NCBI GenBank assembly: GCA_002319925.1
Contig: DCFP01000055.1
Span: 1 to 10,709 of the forward strand
Origin: Holophagaceae bacterium UBA1801
GTDB taxonomy: Bacteria; Acidobacteriota; Holophagae; Holophagales; Holophagaceae
Direction: 5' to 3'
Length of the DNA stretch: 10,709 nt
Of the stretch, positions 6,222 through 10,709 are shown one piece after another. The notes beneath the pieces are model-generated. The model worked only from the letters and a program-made list of their open reading frames with translations. It made no database searches and was not told where the DNA came from. Position numbers and translations under genes: made by a program. Numbering within the stretch: the first letter of the stretch is position 1; the number at the start of each line of letters is the position of its first letter.

Positions 6222-7550
6222 GTGCAGTTCCCGAGGCTGACAGGCATGCCCGGCTTCGTCCTGCTATGGCTGGGCCAGGCGTTCTCCCTGCTTGGGGGAT
6301 CCATGGCTTTGTTCGCCTACACGCTCTGGATCTACCAGCGTACGGGGCAGGCTACGCCGGTGGCCATGCTCGGCTTCTTCAATCTCGCGCCCATGGTGCT
6401 GTTCGGTCTCTTCACGGGCGCCCTGGTGGATCGCCACGACCGCCGGTTGATGCTCCTGATGAGCGACATGGCGAGCCTCCTGGTGAGCCTGTTTCTCATC
6501 GCTTTCGCCCTTTCGGGTTCCATGGATCTCTGGAAGATCTACACGGCAGCCTTCGTGCTGGGCACCTTCCAGACCTTCCAATGGCCTGCCACATCCGCGA
6601 CGGTCACGCTGATGGTGGACAAGAAACACTACGCGCGCGCAGCATCGCTGCTGGAGATGGCGGGCATGTCCTCGGGCATTCTCGCGCCTTTGCTTGCGGG
6701 GGCGCTCCTTGGGTTCGTGGGTCTCAGCGGCGTTCTCTGCGGTACAGCCCTTGGCAGTGCCCTGGCCATCACAAGCATCTTTTTCATCGAACTGCCACCA
6801 CAACGGCTCACGGAATCGCGCAGCACGTTGTGGAGCGAAGTGAAGGATGGCTTTTCTTACCTCCTCAAGCGCCCGCCATTGCTTGGCGTGCAATCCACGT
6901 TCCTGCTGGGGAATTTCTTCTTCACACTCAGCTACTCGCTGCTGGGGCCCTTCGTGCTGGCGAAGACTGGCAACAACGCGCTTCGTTTCGCATCGGTCCA
7001 GACGGCTGGAGCCATCGGCGGTCTCGTCGGATATGCCCTCATCGCCGCGCTGGGCGGACCGCGGAACCGGATTCTCGGGATTCTCATAGGCTGGGCGGGA
7101 GGTGGTCTCCTGGGCCTTTGCGTGATCGGAACCGGCCCCACATTCCCCTTCTGGATGGCTGGCTCCTTCATGGCCTCCGCCATGGGCTGCCTGGACTACA
7201 CCTCCAACCAGTCCCTCTGGCAATCGAAGGTGGCTCCGGAACTTCAGGGCCGCGTGTTCGCGGTGCGGCGCCTCATCGCCATGGGCGTCAATCCCTTGGC
7301 CAGCCTCATCGCAGGCCCTCTCGCGGACCGCGTGCTGGAGCCCGCCATGCGGCCCGGCGGATCATTGGTGCCCCTGCTGGGACCGATCTTCCACACAGGA
7401 CCTGGTTCCGGCATCGCCATCCTGTTCGCCTGCTGCGGACTGGCCATCGCTCTTGTGGGGCTCATCGCGTGGTTCATCCCCCTGATCCGGCACGCGGAAT
7501 CGCTCATCCCCGATCACGACGAAGTGCCTGAGGAAGGCGCAGGAGCCTGA
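6222..7550 (+). CDS. MFS transporter, MFS_3 / EntS-MefA-like exporter, 442 aa
   Basis: This is a twelve-helix major facilitator superfamily protein of the inner membrane, probably a proton-driven exporter. The N-terminus MQFPRLTGMPGFVLLWLGQA leads into helix 1. Motif A appears between helices 2 and 3 as GALVDRHDRRLML (67-78), in the D-R-x-x-R-R form typical of the enterobactin exporter EntS and macrolide exporter MefA group. QWPATSATVT (120-129) follows helix 4 and ARAASLLEMAGMSSGILAP (138-156) forms helix 5. In the second half PELQGRVFAVRR (339-350) and IAGPLADRV (363-371) are the usual MFS_3 signatures. Hydrophobic stretches run through both halves, and the tail after about 425 is acidic and cytosolic. 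The start is GTG with GGAGG at 6211-6215 and 6-nt spacing. The isomerase-like gene follows after 40 nt, suggesting co-transcription. Substrate unknown. Confidence 0.9.
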   Translation: MQFPRLTGMPGFVLLWLGQAFSLLGGSMALFAYTLWIYQRTGQATPVAMLGFFNLAPMVLFGLFTGALVDRHDRRLMLLMSDMASLLVSLFLIAFALSGSMDLWKIYTAAFVLGTFQTFQWPATSATVTLMVDKKHYARAASLLEMAGMSSGILAPLLAGALLGFVGLSGVLCGTALGSALAITSIFFIELPPQRLTESRSTLWSEVKDGFSYLLKRPPLLGVQSTFLLGNFFFTLSYSLLGPFVLAKTGNNALRFASVQTAGAIGGLVGYALIAALGGPRNRILGILIGWAGGGLLGLCVIGTGPTFPFWMAGSFMASAMGCLDYTSNQSLWQSKVAPELQGRVFAVRRLIAMGVNPLASLIAGPLADRVLEPAMRPGGSLVPLLGPIFHTGPGSGIAILFACCGLAIALVGLIAWFIPLIRHAESLIPDHDEVPEEGAGA

Positions 7551-7590
7551 TCACTGTTCCGTCCGTCGTACCTTCGGGCATACTGCTTCG

Positions 7591-8802
7591 ATGCTACGAA
7601 TCCTGCCCATCGCCTCCAGTTTCCACTCCGCGGAACAGGTCCGCGCGACGATCCAGAAAGTCAGCCAGCAACTTGGCACCAGCAGTATCGCCCATGAAAT
7701 TCTGGCCTCGGCGGCGGCGAAACCCAACGTCCTCTTCATCGTCACCGGAGGCACGGAGCACCTCGCGCTGCAGGCTTTGGAAGGACAAAGTGGGCCCGTC
7801 ATCCTGCTGGCGCATCCGGAGCAGAATTCGCTGCCAGCCTCGCTGGAAATCCTCAGCTACTTGCAGCAGAAGCACCGCAGGGGCCGGATCGTCCTGCTGA
7901 ATGAATCGGAGGAAGGTCCAAGCGCGCTGCGGGATTTGGATCGAGCCCTCAGCGTTCGCGAGCGCATGGGCGCCATGCGTCTGGGCCGAATCGGCATGCC
8001 TTCGGATTGGTTGATCGCCTGCGGTCAGGAGACCTCCATTGCCCAGAAGGTATGGGGCCCCGAGATCGTGGATGTCCCGCTGGATGCCCTGCGCTCGGCC
8101 ATGCGGGACGCACGCTCCGAAGAAGTTGAAGCACTCAGCCGGGATTTCCAAAGCGACGCGACGGCCACGCGCGAACCCTCGCAGGAAGATATCACCATGG
8201 CCTCGCGGGTGGCCGTGGGCCTGCGGCGGGTGATCTGCGAACACAAGCTGGACGCATGCACCGTGCGCTGCTTCGACCTGGTGCTCGAACAGAAAACCAC
8301 GGGCTGCCTGGCCCTTTCCAGTTTGCTGGACGATGGCGTAGTGGCCGGTTGCGAAGGGGATCTGCCCGCGGCGCTCACTATGCTCTGGCTGCAGGAGATG
8401 AGCGGCCAGCTCAGCTTCATGGCCAATCCCCAGGACCTGGACGCGGAATCCAACACCCTCTGGCTGGCCCACTGCACCATCGCGCGCAGGATGCTGAAGC
8501 GGTACACCCTGCGTTCCCACTTCGAGTCGTCCCTCGGTGTGGGCATCCAGGGCGAGCTGGCACCCGGGCCCTACACGCTCGCACGGATCGGCGGAAACGA
8601 TCTGTGTGAAGTATTCCTGTCCGATGCGGAGCTCCTGGCCAACGGCTCGTCAGAGCTGCGCTGCCGGACCCAGGTGCAAGTGCGATTGCAGGAAAAGTCG
8701 GATCAATTGCTGACGAGGCCCCTCGGCAATCATCACGTGCTGATCCCCGGCCACTGGGCGAAGGCCTTGAAGGAATTCCACAGCCTATTCATCGCTTCCT
8801 GA
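7591..8802 (+). CDS. L-fucose/L-arabinose isomerase superfamily protein, divergent, 403 aa
   Basis: The C-terminal half resembles sugar isomerases of the FucI/AraA type, which use Mn2+ to interconvert aldoses and ketoses. In order: AGCEGDLPAALTML (252-265) with Glu255 at the place of the AraA EGDW glutamate; PQDLDAESNTLWLAHCTI (280-297) with Asp282 or Asp284 and His294; and GNHHVLIPGHW (379-389) with His381/His382 at the place of the last metal-binding histidine. All four ligand positions thus look filled. The N-terminal half is divergent: a start strand RILPIASSFHS, then VLFIVTGGTEHLAL (47-60), which keeps a sugar-isomerase-like alternating strand/helix pattern. The protein is shorter than FucI (about 590 aa) and AraA (about 500 aa). 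ATG 7591 is the natural start but has no Shine-Dalgarno. It follows the MFS gene by 40 nt. Soluble; substrate unknown. Homologues are often labelled simply 'fucose isomerase'. Confidence 0.75.
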   Translation: MLRILPIASSFHSAEQVRATIQKVSQQLGTSSIAHEILASAAAKPNVLFIVTGGTEHLALQALEGQSGPVILLAHPEQNSLPASLEILSYLQQKHRRGRIVLLNESEEGPSALRDLDRALSVRERMGAMRLGRIGMPSDWLIACGQETSIAQKVWGPEIVDVPLDALRSAMRDARSEEVEALSRDFQSDATATREPSQEDITMASRVAVGLRRVICEHKLDACTVRCFDLVLEQKTTGCLALSSLLDDGVVAGCEGDLPAALTMLWLQEMSGQLSFMANPQDLDAESNTLWLAHCTIARRMLKRYTLRSHFESSLGVGIQGELAPGPYTLARIGGNDLCEVFLSDAELLANGSSELRCRTQVQVRLQEKSDQLLTRPLGNHHVLIPGHWAKALKEFHSLFIAS

Positions 8803-8807
8803 CCCCT

Positions 8808-10049
8808 TCACACACCTTGCCCGGCTTCGCTCTTCTTGAAGCTCCGGTAGAGCAGCATGTCGTAGAGGATTTTCAGCGCACCGGAAATGATGAAGGGCGT
8901 GCCAATGAGGGCTGGCACGGAAATGAGCTGACCCGCCAGGGCGGGGGAAATGGAAGCGCCCGTGGTCCGCGCGATGCCCGTGACACCTGCGGCCGCGGAG
9001 CGTTCATCGGGGCTGACCACGGCCATCGTGTAAGACTGGCGTGTGGGAACGTCCATCTGAGAGATGCTGAAGCGAAGCAACAACATCGTGATCGCCAGCG
9101 GCAAATTCGGCATCAGCGGAACCAGGATCAACAGCACGTTGGATGGCACATGAGTGTAGACCATGGTACGGATGAGTCCGATGCGTTTGGCGATCTTGAC
9201 GGCGTACAGCGCGGATAGTCCCGCGAGAATATTGGCTACGAAGAAGATGGAGCCGATGATTCCTGGCGCCACGCCGTAACGGGTCTGGAACCAGTAGGCA
9301 ACGATGCCTTGAATGACGAACCCGCCTGCGAATGCATCAAGAGAGAAGAGAGCAGACAATTTGAAGACCACTGATTTTGATTTATGGAGCCCGAAGCTTC
9401 CTTTTGTCGCCGTGGGAACCGGTGTTTCGATGGATCTCGACACGAAGGAAAACAGGATCAGCAGAAGAAGGCCTATGGCTGAATACGCAAGGATGAGCAC
9501 TCGGTAGCTGAACACGGGGCTGAAACCGCTCTGCTGGAGTATTTGCGCAGTCCATCCACCAATCAAGGCGCCGCAAGCCGTCGCCAGTGATCCAGCAAGG
9601 TTGTACCACGCAAACACCCCGGTTCGCCGATCATCGGGCAGGATCTGTGAAAGAGATGCCTGTTCGATGGCCAGGAAGGGCCCCACTTCATTGCCCGAGG
9701 GACTGATCACACCGATCGTGGCGGCCAGAAGCAGAATCATGAAATTGGCGCTGAAGGCGAAGGGGACTCCGGCCACAAGCATCAGCAGCGCACCGATAAG
9801 AAGCATGGTCCGACGCCCCATGCGGTCGGCGTGGGTCGTGATCCACAACGAGATTACGGTATCCCCCACAAGGGTGAGCGTGAGGAGAAATCCGATCTTG
9901 CCACCGCTGAAACCGAGAGCCGCGAGGTACAGCACCAGGATCACGGACAGGAATCCGTACGAGAACATCCGGGCCGCGCGGGTGATGAACAACAGCTTCC
10001 CATCGGATCCCAGGGAAGACCTGACATCGTGCGACGCATTCGAATCCAC
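8808..10049 (-). CDS. MFS transporter, MFS_1 type, 413 aa
   Basis: This is a major facilitator superfamily inner-membrane transporter, different in family from the one at 6222. Numbered from the chosen start, helix 1 begins near FITRAARMFSYGFLSVILVL (21-40). The complete motif A loop GDTVISLWITTHADRMGRR (62-80) with D-R-x-G-R-R links helices 2 and 3. The second half has SISQMDVPTRQSYTMAVVSP and ERSAAAGVTGIARTTGASI, both usual in drug/metabolite-type MFS_1 proteins. The tail is short and charged (RSFKKSEAGQGV). The GTG at 10049 is chosen because GGAGG (10059-10055) stands 5 nt before it. An in-frame GTG at 10091 would add 14 residues but has no ribosome site and lies in the likely promoter spacer. 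The gene ends 5 nt from the stop of the isomerase-like gene, tail to tail. Substrate unknown. Confidence 0.9.
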   Translation of the reverse strand: MDSNASHDVRSSLGSDGKLLFITRAARMFSYGFLSVILVLYLAALGFSGGKIGFLLTLTLVGDTVISLWITTHADRMGRRTMLLIGALLMLVAGVPFAFSANFMILLLAATIGVISPSGNEVGPFLAIEQASLSQILPDDRRTGVFAWYNLAGSLATACGALIGGWTAQILQQSGFSPVFSYRVLILAYSAIGLLLLILFSFVSRSIETPVPTATKGSFGLHKSKSVVFKLSALFSLDAFAGGFVIQGIVAYWFQTRYGVAPGIIGSIFFVANILAGLSALYAVKIAKRIGLIRTMVYTHVPSNVLLILVPLMPNLPLAITMLLLRFSISQMDVPTRQSYTMAVVSPDERSAAAGVTGIARTTGASISPALAGQLISVPALIGTPFIISGALKILYDMLLYRSFKKSEAGQGV

Positions 10050-10075
10050 GGGGTCCTCCGGACAGCGCTGAATCG

Positions 10076-10104
10076 AGTCTATTCGCCCCACTAGGCCCCA
10101 TCAA
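10076..10104 (-). promoter_or_regulatory. Candidate promoter for the reverse-strand MFS gene
   Basis: On the reverse strand, TTGATG (10104-10099; 4 of 6) and TAGACT (10081-10076; 4 of 6) are separated by exactly 17 bp. Transcription would begin near 10069, about 20 nt before the start codon at 10049 and just upstream of its GGAGG. This placement supports the shorter protein. Confidence 0.33.
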
Positions 10105-10278
10105 TGTCAGGAGCCGTACCCAAATAAGCCAGTGCTGCTCCGTTCAGTTTGCTGCGGCCCTTACGCCGGTGGACTGTCTGGCTGAACAAGTCGTTTTGGC
10201 ATGGCGGCATGGGAGCCGCGGACGGGTTGATCAGAGAAGGACATTTCTGGTCTGCGGCTTCGGACCCTTCCTCAGCCC

Positions 10279-10307
10279 TTGCTTTGCGGGATCATTCGAC
10301 GCATCAT
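10279..10307 (+). promoter_or_regulatory. Weak candidate promoter for the DUF4178 gene
   Basis: TTGCTT (10279-10284; 3 of 6) and CATCAT (10302-10307; 4 of 6) are spaced by 17 bp, 24 nt before the ATG at 10332. Both hexamers are poor matches, so this is only the best candidate in the region. Confidence 0.22.
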
Positions 10308-10331
10308 CGCCCTAGCCTTCCGGAAACCGCC

Positions 10332-10709
10332 ATGACCACTCAGGCGAAATGCCCCACCTGCGGCGCACCTTTGACGTTCCGCCCCGGCACGATGGTCGCC
10401 GTCTGCGGGTACTGCAAATCCCTGTCCGCCCGCACCGACCGTGATCCCAAGCTGATCGGCAAGGTGGCCGATCTGGTGGACACGGGCTCCCCGCTGCGCG
10501 TGGGCGCAGAAGGCAATTACGCCGGACGGAAATTCTCGCTGGTGGGCCGGACCCAGATGCGGCACCCCCTAGGCGGGGTCTGGGACGAGTGGTACCTTGC
10601 TCTGGAAGACGGGCGCTGGGGCTGGCTTGCCGAAGCCCAGGGCCGCTTCTACCTGACCTTTGCCCACGCCCGGACCGCTGCCCTTCCCACACCGGAACGG
10701 CTGCTCGCA
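10332..10709 (+). CDS. Zinc-ribbon plus DUF4178 protein, N-terminal 126 aa (3' truncated)
   Basis: The reading frame is open to the window edge without a stop. Residues 7-28 form a small zinc ribbon with paired knuckles CPTC (7-10) and CGYC (25-28). From about residue 45 the sequence matches what I know of DUF4178: LRVGAEGNYAGRKFSLVGRT followed by WDEWYLALEDGRWGWLAEAQG and a closing strand FYLTFA. DUF4178 is a small beta-rich domain of unknown biochemical function. It often occurs near genes for membrane-stress and vesicle-associated proteins (PspA-like, DUF350, toxic-anion-resistance types); the partners here, if any, lie outside the window. ATG 10332 follows a weak GGAA 8 nt upstream, and the zinc knuckles begin right after it, so the start is sound. 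Family members are often longer than 126 aa, with a second DUF4178 copy or membrane helices, which cannot be checked. Confidence 0.8.
   Translation, partial: MTTQAKCPTCGAPLTFRPGTMVAVCGYCKSLSARTDRDPKLIGKVADLVDTGSPLRVGAEGNYAGRKFSLVGRTQMRHPLGGVWDEWYLALEDGRWGWLAEAQGRFYLTFAHARTAALPTPERLLA

Larger units (their letters stand above)
10050..10331. other. Divergent intergenic region between the MFS and DUF4178 genes
   Basis: These 282 nt contain no convincing gene. Apart from the two candidate promoters reported separately, one small hairpin can be drawn at 10249-10266: GGTCTG and CGGACC pair with a single G-T wobble around a 6-nt loop. It has no T-run and its role is unclear. The middle part (about 10110-10245) shows nothing recognisable. 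Confidence 0.5.

Noticed and set aside
5162..6304. 380-codon open frame on the reverse strand over the end of the Ig/propeller gene and the whole HD gene
   Set aside because: The opposite strand carries two well-supported proteins here. The reverse product has no recognisable domain and mixed low-quality composition.
6264..7223. 319-codon reverse open frame inside the MFS gene
   Set aside because: Its product is dominated by E, R, Q, H and A residues, as expected from the complement of hydrophobic codons. It has no motif and no ribosome site.
6200..7531. 443-codon open frame overlapping the MFS gene in another frame on the same strand
   Set aside because: It starts with TTG without a ribosome site, its product is arginine/histidine/glycine-rich with no membrane pattern or motif, and the overlapping frame (6222-7550) gives a clear MFS protein. 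It is a by-product of GC-rich coding DNA.
7594..8520. 308-codon reverse open frame inside the isomerase-like gene
   Set aside because: It is fully contained in a gene with conserved metal-ligand motifs on the other strand, and its product shows no family resemblance.

Overview
The window is a GC-rich bacterial chromosomal segment with purine-rich (GGAGG-type) ribosome binding sites, frequent GTG starts and tightly packed genes. A secreted multidomain protein with a Sec signal peptide and no wall-anchor signal fits a diderm. The gene families recall Acidobacteriota (Holophaga/Geothrix relatives), but this is an impression from memory and cannot be proved here. No tRNA, rRNA, CRISPR array, insertion sequence or attachment site was seen.

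Layout. Positions 3-155 hold the last 50 codons of a forward gene. It converges on a reverse-strand elbB-like DJ-1/PfpI gene (177-857). Divergent from elbB is a class I/II PLP aminotransferase (950-2116), followed by an imperfect stem-loop. An AT-rich promoter island with a perfect TATAAT then precedes the largest gene (2255-5362). It encodes a 1035-residue secreted protein with five cysteine-free Ig-like domains, one small beta-sandwich-like domain and an eight-unit repeat that looks like a circularly closed beta-propeller. Next come an HD-domain phosphohydrolase of the YedJ type (5495-6148), an MFS exporter (GTG start at 6222, ends 7550), and 40 nt later a divergent protein of the L-fucose/L-arabinose isomerase superfamily (7591-8802). 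A second, unrelated MFS transporter on the reverse strand (10049-8808) ends only 5 nt from it. The right edge holds the first 126 codons of a zinc-ribbon plus DUF4178 protein (from 10332).

How the genes relate. Most look like single-gene housekeeping or accessory units and there is no clear multi-gene system. The only likely co-transcribed pair is the first MFS transporter with the isomerase-like gene, which may form a small-molecule or sugar-related export and metabolism unit. The most unusual item is the secreted Ig/propeller protein, whose Ig part grew by duplication of a two-domain block and whose propeller carries a cysteine at the same place in six of its eight units.
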